Shown piece after piece: positions 42,310-49,965 of a stretch of 64,000 nt of DNA (position 1 is the stretch's first letter; each line of letters starts with the position of its first letter). The stretch lies in NCBI RefSeq assembly GCF_050529585.1, contig NZ_CP172882.1:248001-312000 (forward strand), in the 5' to 3' direction. The notes below the pieces were generated by a model. That model was not told where the DNA came from and did not search any database. It saw only the letters and a program-made list of their open reading frames with translations. Source of the stretch: Enterococcus_D sp050529585. GTDB lineage: Bacteria; Bacillota; Bacilli; Lactobacillales; Enterococcaceae. A program made the position numbers and the translations under genes.

Positions 42310-42600
42310 AAATCAAGCAACAAACACGTTGATGAAGAAAGTAAGATCGAGTGGTATTCCTAGCAGAGAGCCCCGTTAGCTGAAAAAGGGTGGAAGAAAA
42401 CGAATCTGAAAATGGCTTTTGAGTGGGTACTTCGAGAGATTGTTTTTTAGAGGTGCACGGCTGTCCCCGTTATCATGGATCCCAATATCGCAGTGGCTGT
42501 ATTGGCGCAGAGGCATTCTTTGTAAGAAGGATGCGCACAAAGGTGGTACCATGTAAGTGATTACATCCTTAGGAGAATACTCTCTTAAGGATTTTTTTTT
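42310..42600 (+). ncRNA. T-box leader, probably methionine specific
   Basis: The leader has the stem I distal elements AGAGAGCCCCGTTAGCTG and GGGTGGAAG. It has the T-box sequence AAAGGTGGTACCATG (42539-42553), and then a terminator TCCTTAGGAGA/TCTCTTAAGGA with ten T (42566-42600). The antiterminator pairs with uncharged tRNA. The likely specifier is ATG at 42412-42414, in CTGAAAATGGC and followed by a purine, which reads methionine. The downstream luxS and metQ support that. AAT or TGG in the same stretch are the alternatives. Confidence 0.88.
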
Positions 42601-42710
42601 ACCCAAAAAATGCACATCAAACAGTTGCTTGATGCTGTGCGCGTGTATTTTCAGGGAAGAAAGCCTTCTCGTAAGAAGGCACAATCAATCATAGAAAGTA
42701 GGAATAGAAT

Positions 42711-43184
42711 ATGGCAGAAGTAGAAAGTTTTACCTTGGATCATAATAAAGTGATCGCACCATACGTTCGAGTCATCACAACAGAAACTGGTCCAAAAGGT
42801 GACACGATCACCAACTATGATCTGCGGTTTGCACAACCAAACAAAGCAGAGATCCCAACTGGCGCAATCCATACGCTGGAACATTTGTTGGCGGCATTAC
42901 TCAGAGATCGGTTGGCGGGTATTATCGATGTATCTCCGTTTGGGTGTCGAACTGGTTTCCATTTGATTGTTTGGGGCAAATATGACGCAGCAGAAGTAGC
43001 GACAGCTTTGAAAACCACCTTGAAGCAAATTGTCGAAGATATCGAGTGGTCAGATGTTCAAGGCACTGACGCCAAAAGCTGCGGCAACTATAAAGATCAC
43101 TCTTTATTTTCTGCTAAAGAATGGGCAAAATTGGTGTTGGAGCAAGGCATTAGTGACGACGCATTTGTACGTCAAGTCGTGTAG
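42711..43184 (+). CDS. luxS: S-ribosylhomocysteine lyase LuxS
   Basis: Encodes 157 residues, the standard LuxS size. It splits S-ribosylhomocysteine into homocysteine and DPD, the AI-2 precursor. Metal ligands are His54 and His58 in HTLEH, with Cys124 in KSCGNYKDH. The acid-base Cys79 is in FGCRTGFH. It lies about 110 bases beyond the T-box terminator. Control by uncharged tRNA-Met fits its place in methionine recycling. No pfs gene is adjacent. The SDR gene starts 10 bases after its stop. Confidence 0.97.
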   Translation: MAEVESFTLDHNKVIAPYVRVITTETGPKGDTITNYDLRFAQPNKAEIPTGAIHTLEHLLAALLRDRLAGIIDVSPFGCRTGFHLIVWGKYDAAEVATALKTTLKQIVEDIEWSDVQGTDAKSCGNYKDHSLFSAKEWAKLVLEQGISDDAFVRQVV

Positions 43185-43193
43185 AGGTGGCCA

Positions 43194-43964
43194 ATGGTAT
43201 TTTCTGAGCTGCAACAAAAAGTAATCCTGATCATCGGCGGTGCCCAAGGGATAGGCGCAGCTGTTCGTCAGACATTTTTGTCTGAAGGGGCAATCGTCAT
43301 TGATGCAGATATCCAGTACGGAAATGGTTGGGTTCAAGCAGAAGATGGTGCATATCAAATCCATATCGATATTAGCCAAGAAATATCGATTGATCATCTG
43401 GTCAACATGCTAAAAAGAAATCAGTTGGTTCCTGATGTCTTGGTGCATGTTGCTGGGGTATCAATCATGGATGCCTTTTTAACAAGTCGCACGGAAGATT
43501 TTGACCAGCTCTTTGCAATCAATACAAGAGGAGCCTATCTGGTATTGAGAAAAATCGTCTCAGCGATGAAACAGCAGCAAACCTTAGGGAGAGTCATTGT
43601 GATTGCCTCTCAAGCCGGGAAGAACCCTTACCGCGGCATGAGTGCTTATGTCGCATCAAAGCACGCAGTCATTGGCTTGACGAAGAATTTGGCTTTAGAA
43701 GTTGCGCCTGATGGGATTCTTGTGAACGCTGTATGTCCGGGGATCATTGAAACAAAAATGAAGCAGCGGGAAAGAGTTGATGGCGCTCGATTACGTGGCC
43801 TTTCGGTAACGGATATTGAAGTGGAAGATGCTGCTCAAGTTCCTTTGGGCCGAACAGGTACAACACAAGATGTGGCCAATGTCGTCTTGTTCTTGGCAAG
43901 TTCTTTAGCGGCCTATTTGACTGGTCAAGCGATCAACGTGACCGGCGGGATGACGATGCACTAA
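43194..43964 (+). CDS. SDR-family oxidoreductase in the luxS operon
   Basis: Encodes 256 residues. The cofactor motif is IIGGAQGIGAAV near residue 14, with HVAGVS in place of NAG, and the catalytic Ser and YVASKHAVIGL (Tyr-x3-Lys) follow. The Asp at the end of the second strand (VIDADI) favours NAD over NADP. It resembles 2,3-dihydro-dihydroxybenzoate or acetoin-type dehydrogenases, but none of their partner genes is present. Its place between luxS and metQ suggests a substrate linked to methionine or DPD metabolism, which is inference. Confidence 0.88.
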   Translation: MVFSELQQKVILIIGGAQGIGAAVRQTFLSEGAIVIDADIQYGNGWVQAEDGAYQIHIDISQEISIDHLVNMLKRNQLVPDVLVHVAGVSIMDAFLTSRTEDFDQLFAINTRGAYLVLRKIVSAMKQQQTLGRVIVIASQAGKNPYRGMSAYVASKHAVIGLTKNLALEVAPDGILVNAVCPGIIETKMKQRERVDGARLRGLSVTDIEVEDAAQVPLGRTGTTQDVANVVLFLASSLAAYLTGQAINVTGGMTMH

Positions 43965-44017
43965 GGAAGATTTACTAGAGATTGATATAGTGCAAAAATA
44001 AAAAAGGATGGATGAGA

Positions 44018-44884
44018 ATGAAAAAATATGTAGGTGCAGGTTTATTGTTTTCAGCCTTACTATTTGCAGGTTGTGGACAGCAAACAGAAACGGCGACCAG
44101 TGGCGATGCCACTGAGCCGGAAAAAGTTGTCATTGGTTCTGTTGGCAGTGATGCAGAAATCTGGAACTATATTGCCGGATTAGCTGAAACAAAAGAGGCA
44201 GGCCTGTCGATCGAAGTCAAAGAAATCGATAGTGGTCCGCAATTGAATACAGCAACAGTTGATGGAGAAGTGGCTGTCAATGCCTTTCAATCATTAGGTT
44301 ATTTGCTGAGTTTCAATAATGACAGTGATAAAGACTTAGTCCCAATTGCTACGACCTATCTGGAGCCGATGGGCATCTATTCTGATTCGATCGAGGATAT
44401 TGCAGATGTTCCTGATGACGCCGTGGTCGCTTTAGCGGATAATCCAGCAAATACAGCACGAGGGTTGCGATTGTTAGAAGCAGCCGGATTGATCACACTA
44501 ACTGATGATTTCGACAATGGGACAGGCACGCCTTCTGAAATCGAGCAAAATCCCAAAAATCTGACCTTTAACCTGATCGATGACACAACAGGGCCTAGGA
44601 TCTTACAAGATGTCGATTTGGCATTGATCAGTAATACTGTGGCTTTTGAAGGCGGATTGAATGTCTTGACTGATTCCTTATACAAAGAAGAAATCGATCA
44701 AAACACTAAAACAAGTATCAATGTGTTGGTGACGACTGAAGAGCATGCAGATGACCCTGCCTTGCAAAAACTAGCTGATCTTTATCATAGTGATGATGTG
44801 AAAGACTATATTGATGAGAACTTTGGTGGAACCAAAGTAGATGTGCAAGAGGATATCACCACGTTGTGGCAAGAAGTTCAATAA
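44018..44884 (+). CDS. metQ: Methionine ABC transporter binding lipoprotein, MetQ/NlpA family
   Basis: Encodes 288 residues from ATG 44018. ATG 44012 lies too near the AAAGGATGG site. Lipobox FAGC precedes GQQTETATSG. The NlpA core is visible in VIGSVGSDAEIWNYIAGLAE, VAVNAFQSLGYLLSFN and VALADNPANTARGLRLLEAAGLI. It captures methionine (D or L) for MetNI. The ATPase metN and permease metI are not adjacent, so it must use a complex encoded elsewhere. It probably shares the Met T-box with luxS, because no terminator separates them. Confidence 0.92.
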   Translation: MKKYVGAGLLFSALLFAGCGQQTETATSGDATEPEKVVIGSVGSDAEIWNYIAGLAETKEAGLSIEVKEIDSGPQLNTATVDGEVAVNAFQSLGYLLSFNNDSDKDLVPIATTYLEPMGIYSDSIEDIADVPDDAVVALADNPANTARGLRLLEAAGLITLTDDFDNGTGTPSEIEQNPKNLTFNLIDDTTGPRILQDVDLALISNTVAFEGGLNVLTDSLYKEEIDQNTKTSINVLVTTEEHADDPALQKLADLYHSDDVKDYIDENFGGTKVDVQEDITTLWQEVQ

Positions 44885-44891
44885 TCTTTGT

Positions 44892-44934
44892 TCAAACCAT
44901 GACAGCGAGTTTTACATCGATGTCATGGTTTGGA
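44892..44934 (+). terminator. Hairpin after metQ
   Basis: TCAAACCATGACA pairs with TGTCATGGTTTGGA around a 16-base loop. The U run is missing directly behind, though T-rich sequence occurs about 45 bases on (44979-44992). It is a moderate terminator call. Confidence 0.55.
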
Positions 44935-44990
44935 TCACTTTATAGAGAAATTGACAGAGGTATCATATTAAATACCTATCTCTTTTTTTA

Positions 44991-45452
44991 TTATTCGCCA
45001 TCTAAGACTTTCTTTAAAGCATCTTTAATCAGTTCAACGTCTTCTGGATATTGCATCTCTAGGTAGTTAGCCTCAGAATTTGCGGCAGCAAATGATGTTT
45101 GAAGGGATTGTTTGGTTTTTTGATCAGTAACTGAGTCAATATAATCCTTTTGTTTTTGCCAAGCTGCTTTTATTTCATCATAATAGGTGTCTTCTTTAGA
45201 TATTTTACTTGTTTGTGTACTATTTGCGTCAGAATTACTTGCTACACTTGTGTTTGATTGATCTTTAACATTTTCCGCAATACTATGGCTTTCCTTGGTA
45301 TCTTCAATAGTACCAAAAGGAACACTAGTGGTTTGCAAAGCAGAAGTTTTTTCTGCAGTAGATGATGCGTTTGAAGCTGATTGTTCGTTTCCCGCGGCAG
45401 AACAGCCTGATAGTAATAAAACCCCAAACAAAAAAAAGAAACATTTTTTCAT
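44991..45452 (-). CDS. Small Ser/Thr-rich lipoprotein of unknown function
   Basis: Encodes 153 residues from ATG 45452, with GGAG 8 bases upstream. A GTG at 45461 sits on that site. It has a lipoprotein signal with lipobox LSGC, and then about 80 residues rich in Ser, Thr, Asn and Ala that look disordered. A helical C-terminus follows (YDEIKAAWQKQKDYIDSVTDQKTKQSL and a terminal acidic helix). I do not recognise a domain. The layout of anchor, spacer and small helical domain suggests a surface-exposed role. Confidence 0.75.
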   Translation of the reverse strand: MKKCFFFLFGVLLLSGCSAAGNEQSASNASSTAEKTSALQTTSVPFGTIEDTKESHSIAENVKDQSNTSVASNSDANSTQTSKISKEDTYYDEIKAAWQKQKDYIDSVTDQKTKQSLQTSFAAANSEANYLEMQYPEDVELIKDALKKVLDGE

Positions 45453-45461
45453 TGATATCAC

Positions 45462-45985
45462 TCCATATATAAATATTATTTCATAAGTTAGTATAGGCGT
45501 TTAATTTAAAAAATAACATGAGAATAAATAAGTTTTATATTTTTTTAACATAAATATTAATACTATTGTTATCTGCAAGTCTTTTAATCGTTAAAAAAAC
45601 AGCGAACCCTGCTTGAGATGGATTTGTTCCATAATCTAGTTATATCAAACATGTTGAGTATACTTTTTGAAAGCAAAGTGAATGATCTAAATAGTAGCAT
45701 GTCATTCAATATCAAGGTTTGCTAGAGATGCATAATTGATTGATGTTAGGGTATATATCAAATGATCTTAGATAAAAAATTGTACGGGTAGGGAATGGTG
45801 TCGCTATTCATTTCATATATTTTTGAAAAAAGAATCAAATTCTAATGAAGGGATTGACATAGATAGATTGAAAACAAGCCTTTTTTATGTAAGAATATAG
45901 GGGAGATTTATTTTGAATAAAATTGTTCAAATATGCAAGTCTTAAAAAATGGATACTTCTTATAGAAAGAGAGCCTTAACCTTTT
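45462..45985. other. Non-coding AT-rich gap of about 520 bases
   Basis: I find no convincing gene on either strand. There is a GGGTAGGGAA stretch near 45785, a TTGACA at 45854 without a good -10, and a 13-base copy (45604-45616) of sequence also found in the start of the following HAD gene. The gap could hold a small RNA, but I cannot support one. Confidence 0.5.
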
Positions 45986-46762
45986 ATGAATCGGAAATTC
46001 TTTGCCTTTGATATTGACGGAACCCTGCTTGATTCGAACAAACAGCCTTTAGACAGTACGGTCGAGGCATTGCAACGCTTGCGGGATGCGGGACACTTTG
46101 TGACAGTAGCGACTGGTCGCAGTCGTTTTCATGCGCAAGATGTGATTCGCTCCCTTGCTTTTGATAACTACATCCTATGTAATGGCGCTGCCGCTTTTTT
46201 GGCTCATCAGCAAGTATATAAAAATCTGCTGGATGAAGAACAGCTGCAAGCTTTTGTGACTGAAGCCCATGATCTAGGGATCGATACTGCATTTGTCGGG
46301 ATGGATACTGCCAAACGCGCTTCTTCATTAAACATTGAGAAGATGGAAGCAGCCATGCATTCTTTTGGCGCGCAATTGCCAGAACTAGATATGGACTTTC
46401 CTGAAGAAAAAGAAGTCTATCAGGCTTTGGCTTTTTATGGAAAAGAATATGAGCACTATTTTGATGACAGATACAGTAAATTACGCTTTGTACGGTGGCA
46501 CGAAAATAGTGTAGATGTCGTGCCAAAGGAAGGGTCAAAAGCTGCAACGATTTTATGTGTGGCAGAACAATTAGGCATCTCTCAAGCGGATGTGATCTGC
46601 TTTGGTGATGGTCAAAATGACCGAGAAATGCTGGCAGCCGCCGGTGTCGGGGTAGCAATGGGCAATGCGGTAACAGCCAGTCGGCAAGTAGCAGATATGG
46701 TGACGACCAGCAATGATGAAGATGGTATTTGGTTGGCATTGAAAGAATTAAAACTGATTTAG
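45986..46762 (+). CDS. Cof-type HAD-superfamily phosphatase (second)
   Basis: Encodes 258 residues. Motif I is FDIDGTLLDSN, the Cof cap is central, and motif IV is CFGDGQNDREMLAAAGVGVAMGNA. It dephosphorylates a small metabolite, with the substrate unknown. A ribosome site is only weakly visible (AGAAAGAGAG). Compared with the paralogue at 14232 it has the more usual DGQNDREM loop. It stands alone behind a long gap and is followed by a terminator. Confidence 0.9.
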   Translation: MNRKFFAFDIDGTLLDSNKQPLDSTVEALQRLRDAGHFVTVATGRSRFHAQDVIRSLAFDNYILCNGAAAFLAHQQVYKNLLDEEQLQAFVTEAHDLGIDTAFVGMDTAKRASSLNIEKMEAAMHSFGAQLPELDMDFPEEKEVYQALAFYGKEYEHYFDDRYSKLRFVRWHENSVDVVPKEGSKAATILCVAEQLGISQADVICFGDGQNDREMLAAAGVGVAMGNAVTASRQVADMVTTSNDEDGIWLALKELKLI

Positions 46763-46765
46763 GCT

Positions 46766-46807
46766 AGAACATAGCGGGGCTTTAGTGCGCACTGCTATGT
46801 TCTTTTC
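46766..46807 (+). terminator. Terminator after the second HAD gene
   Basis: AGAACATAGC pairs with GCTATGTTCT around an 18-base loop, then TTTTCC. Confidence 0.75.
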
Positions 46808-46900
46808 CATACTTAGTGAACAGCAAACAGCTTTGCGTCAGTTGATTTTCATATCAAGTACGCAAATGATCGGGACAATAGAACAAAGGAGGGCTACACA

Positions 46901-47323
46901 ATGAAAATTGCATTGATCGCCCATGACCGAAAAAAAGAGGTCATGGTCAAATTAGTCACAGCGTATCGGGAGATTTTGGCACAACATGAACTCTTTGCGA
47001 CGGGGACGACTGGAAAGAAGATTCAAGAAGCTACTCAATTGCCGGTTCATCGCTATAAGTCAGGACCGTTAGGCGGCGACCAGCAGATTGGTGCGATGAT
47101 TTCGCAAGATGATTTAGATATGGTGATTTTTTTGCGGGATCCTTTGGCGGCCCAACCCCACGAACCGGATGTAACGGCGTTGATTCGGCTGTCCGATGTT
47201 TATGAGATTCCGCTTGCTACCAATATGGGGACGGCAGAAATCTTATTGCGCGGTCTAGCTGCTGGATTTGCTGATTTTCGCGAAGTGATCCATGAAACCG
47301 ATCATCGCCCATTATCCTTTTAG
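46901..47323 (+). CDS. mgsA: Methylglyoxal synthase
   Basis: Encodes 140 residues. It converts dihydroxyacetone phosphate to methylglyoxal and phosphate, a bypass when sugar phosphates pile up. MKIALIAHDRKKEVM, LFATGTTGKKI, KSGPLGGDQQIGAMI and FLRDPLAAQPHEPDV are all family motifs, and the catalytic Asp lies in GGDQQIG or FLRDP. AAAGGAGG precedes the ATG. It stands before pepT, with a 52-base gap. Confidence 0.95.
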   Translation: MKIALIAHDRKKEVMVKLVTAYREILAQHELFATGTTGKKIQEATQLPVHRYKSGPLGGDQQIGAMISQDDLDMVIFLRDPLAAQPHEPDVTALIRLSDVYEIPLATNMGTAEILLRGLAAGFADFREVIHETDHRPLSF

Positions 47324-47375
47324 CATGAAAGACAAAGCGTAAAGTATCATTTTAAATCAGAAAGAAGTGTTACAC

Positions 47376-48614
47376 ATGAAACAGATCTTGAAAGACTTTT
47401 TAACCTATGCCAAGATGAATACCCGTTCTGATGCAACCAGTCAAACGATCCCTACGACGCCAGGGCAAGTAGCGTTAGCCTTACTGTTAAAGGATCAATT
47501 GACGGCGATGGGGTTATCTGATGTTGTCTATTACGAAAAAAATAGTTTTGTGATTGGTCGTTTGCCAGGAAACCCAGAAAAAGAAGCGATTGGATTTATC
47601 GCCCATGTCGATACCGCTGACTTTGCAGCAGAAAACATCCAACCACAGATCCACGAAAACTATGACGGTAAAGATGTTTTGCTCAATCAAGAACAACAAT
47701 TGATGATGCATGTGGCTGAATTTCCCAATTTGACTGATTATATCGGCCAAACATTGATCACCACTGATGGCACCACTTTGCTGGGTGCGGATGATAAAGC
47801 AGGGATCGCAGAAATCATCGATGCGATCCGTATCTTGCAAAAGCAAGACCCGCAACAGCACGGCGATGTTTGGGTGGCTTTTGGCCCAGATGAAGAGATA
47901 GGTCTTGGGGCAGATCGATTTGATCCTGAGGACTTCCCGGTCGCTTTTGCCTATACAATGGATAGTGGTCGAATTGGCCATATGGAATTTGAAACCTTTA
48001 ATGCTGCACGGATCGATATTACGATCAATGGCACCAGTGTTCACCCAGGTACTGCCTACGGACGTTTGGTCAATGCTTTAAAAATTGCCTATCAGATCGA
48101 TGCAGCCTTACCGGCAGAAGAAGTGCCTGAGTTGACGAAAGACTACCAAGGCTTTTACTTGCTTCATAATTTAAGTGGCCATATCGGGCAAGCAAAAGTA
48201 TCCTATATCATTCGAGACCACGATCATCAACGGTTTGAACAACGCAAAGACACCATCGTAGCGATCATTGATTCTTTGAACAGCCAGTATGGCCAAGAAC
48301 GGATCACGTATACTCTTTATGATCAATATTACAATATGGGCGACTTGATCAGAAAAGACCCTCGCAGCATTGAAGCGGCCAGAGCTGGAATGAAAGCAAT
48401 CGGGGTCACGCCGATCGAAGAACCTTTTCGCGGAGGGACAGATGGATCCAAAATCACCTATAAAGGAATACCAACCCCCAATTTATTTACGGGTGGGGAA
48501 AACTTCCATGGGCAATATGAATTCATCACAGTGGAAGCAATGGAAACAGCCCGCGATTTGATCGTAGCGATCGTGAATCATGTCGGCACAGAAAAAACGA
48601 ATCCGCATGCGTAG
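47376..48614 (+). CDS. pepT: Tripeptide aminopeptidase PepT
   Basis: Encodes 412 residues from ATG 47376. A GTG at 47367 lacks spacing to AGAAAGAAG. PepT is a dizinc M20 peptidase that removes N-terminal residues from tripeptides in the cytoplasm. The zinc motifs are GFIAHVDTADF, TLLGADDKAGIAEI, GPDEEIGLGAD and YTMDSGRIGHMEFETF, with a C-terminal PNLFTGGENFHGQYEF. It works downstream of the Opp importer in nitrogen nutrition. Confidence 0.96.
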   Translation: MKQILKDFLTYAKMNTRSDATSQTIPTTPGQVALALLLKDQLTAMGLSDVVYYEKNSFVIGRLPGNPEKEAIGFIAHVDTADFAAENIQPQIHENYDGKDVLLNQEQQLMMHVAEFPNLTDYIGQTLITTDGTTLLGADDKAGIAEIIDAIRILQKQDPQQHGDVWVAFGPDEEIGLGADRFDPEDFPVAFAYTMDSGRIGHMEFETFNAARIDITINGTSVHPGTAYGRLVNALKIAYQIDAALPAEEVPELTKDYQGFYLLHNLSGHIGQAKVSYIIRDHDHQRFEQRKDTIVAIIDSLNSQYGQERITYTLYDQYYNMGDLIRKDPRSIEAARAGMKAIGVTPIEEPFRGGTDGSKITYKGIPTPNLFTGGENFHGQYEFITVEAMETARDLIVAIVNHVGTEKTNPHA

Positions 48615-48619
48615 CGCAC

Positions 48620-48657
48620 AGACGCGTACTTTGAAACAAGGTACGCGTCTTTTTTTG
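48620..48657 (+). terminator. Terminator after pepT
   Basis: AGACGCGTAC and GTACGCGTCT form a perfect 10-base stem with an 11-base loop, followed by seven T. Confidence 0.93.
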
Positions 48658-48775
48658 TGGTTTGCTGCAATAAATGGTTTCATGATGATTCAAGCTGTGA
48701 AAAAGCAATGCACCTTTTTTTTCTGGACCAAAACCCTTATAATAGAAAAGAAGTGAAAAGAGAAGAGGAAATCGT

Positions 48776-49573
48776 GTGCGGGTATTATTTATTGGAGATG
48801 TTGTTGGATCATTGGGTAGAGAAACGATTACGGAGTATCTACCGAAACTGAAGAAAGCCTATCGGCCACAAGTGACGATCGCCAATGGTGAAAATGCGGC
48901 AGCTGGTCGCGGCATCACTGGGAAAATCTATAAAAAATTTTTGCAAGACGGGATCGATGTCGTGACATTGGGCAACCATACGTGGGACAATCGAGATATT
49001 TTTGAATTTATTGGTGAGGCCAAAAAAATGATCAGGCCAGCCAATTTTCCAGAAGGAACGCCGGGTGTAGGGATGGTCTTTGTTAAAGTCAATGCGATTG
49101 AATTGGCAGTGATCAATATGCAAGCCCGCTCATTTATGGTCGATCTAGATGATCCATTTCGTAAAATGGACGAATTGCTTGCCTTTGCACGTAAGCGGAC
49201 ACCCTTTATTTTTGTCGACTTTCACGGTGAAACCACCAGTGAAAAACAAGCGATGGGCTGGTATTTAGATGGCCGCGTTTCTGCTGTCGTGGGTACGCAT
49301 ACCCATGTCCAAACCAATGATGCCCGTATTTTGCCGCAAGGTACTGCTTATTTATCGGATGTCGGCATGACTGGTCCTTATGATGGTATTTTGGGGATGA
49401 AGCGCGAACCAGTGATCGAGAAATTTTTAACCGCATTGCCGCAGCGTTTTGAAGTCGTTGAAAAAGGGCGCAGTATTTTATCTGCTTGTTTGATCGAGAT
49501 CGATGAAACATCTGGGAAAGCCAAATCGATCAAACCAATCCAAATCAGTGAAGATCGCCCGTTTACGGAGTAA
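48776..49573 (+). CDS. ymdB: YmdB family metallophosphoesterase
   Basis: Encodes 265 residues from GTG 48776 behind AGAAGAGGAA. The TIGR00282/YmdB pattern is complete: FIGDVVGSLGRET, NGENAAAGRGIT, LGNHTWDNRDIFEF, DFHGETTSEKQAMGW and GTHTHVQTND. In Bacillus, YmdB is a cyclic-nucleotide phosphodiesterase that affects biofilm and motility genes. A -10 TATAAT at 48738-48743 may drive it. It precedes ymcA, mutS and mutL, a common Firmicutes order. Confidence 0.93.
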   Translation: MRVLFIGDVVGSLGRETITEYLPKLKKAYRPQVTIANGENAAAGRGITGKIYKKFLQDGIDVVTLGNHTWDNRDIFEFIGEAKKMIRPANFPEGTPGVGMVFVKVNAIELAVINMQARSFMVDLDDPFRKMDELLAFARKRTPFIFVDFHGETTSEKQAMGWYLDGRVSAVVGTHTHVQTNDARILPQGTAYLSDVGMTGPYDGILGMKREPVIEKFLTALPQRFEVVEKGRSILSACLIEIDETSGKAKSIKPIQISEDRPFTE

Positions 49574-49578
49574 GTACA

Positions 49579-49965
49579 ATGAATCAGTTAGAGAAAGAAC
49601 CAAAAATCGCCAGTGAACTAACAACCCTAAAGCAGCTTTTGGCGCACCATTCTGTGGTTCAAGACTTTCAAAAAATCCAAAGACGTGCTCTTGATAATCC
49701 CAAGCTGCAAGCTTTAGAAGAAGCAATCAAACAAGCACAAAAGGATATGGTTCAATATGACCATTATCAAAAGCCCGAAGCTTACCAAGCTGCACGTCAT
49801 ACGTATGAAACATTGACAAAAGAATACGACGCCCACCCGATCGTGGTTGCCTATCGAGGGACACTGCAAGAAGCAGATGAATTATTACACTATGTGACCA
49901 GTGAGATTCAAAAGCAAATGAATATAAACATCCAGGAGGAGGATCAACATGCCTCAGAAGACTAA
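49579..49965 (+). CDS. ymcA: YlbF/YmcA family regulator protein
   Basis: Encodes 128 residues, helical. The YmcA/YlbF core reads VQDFQKIQRRALDNPKLQALEEAIKQAQKDMVQYDHY and YETLTKEYDAHPIVVAYRG. In Bacillus, YmcA (RicA) works with YlbF and YaaT in RNA processing by RNase Y. It lies 5 bases after ymdB and overlaps mutS by 17 bases, so translation is coupled. Confidence 0.87.
   Translation: MNQLEKEPKIASELTTLKQLLAHHSVVQDFQKIQRRALDNPKLQALEEAIKQAQKDMVQYDHYQKPEAYQAARHTYETLTKEYDAHPIVVAYRGTLQEADELLHYVTSEIQKQMNINIQEEDQHASED

Noticed and set aside
45984..46739. Open frame of 251 codons on the reverse strand opposite the second HAD gene
   Set aside because: It lies almost exactly antisense to a clear HAD phosphatase, has an odd His/Leu/Arg/Cys-rich composition with no domain, and has no ribosome site.
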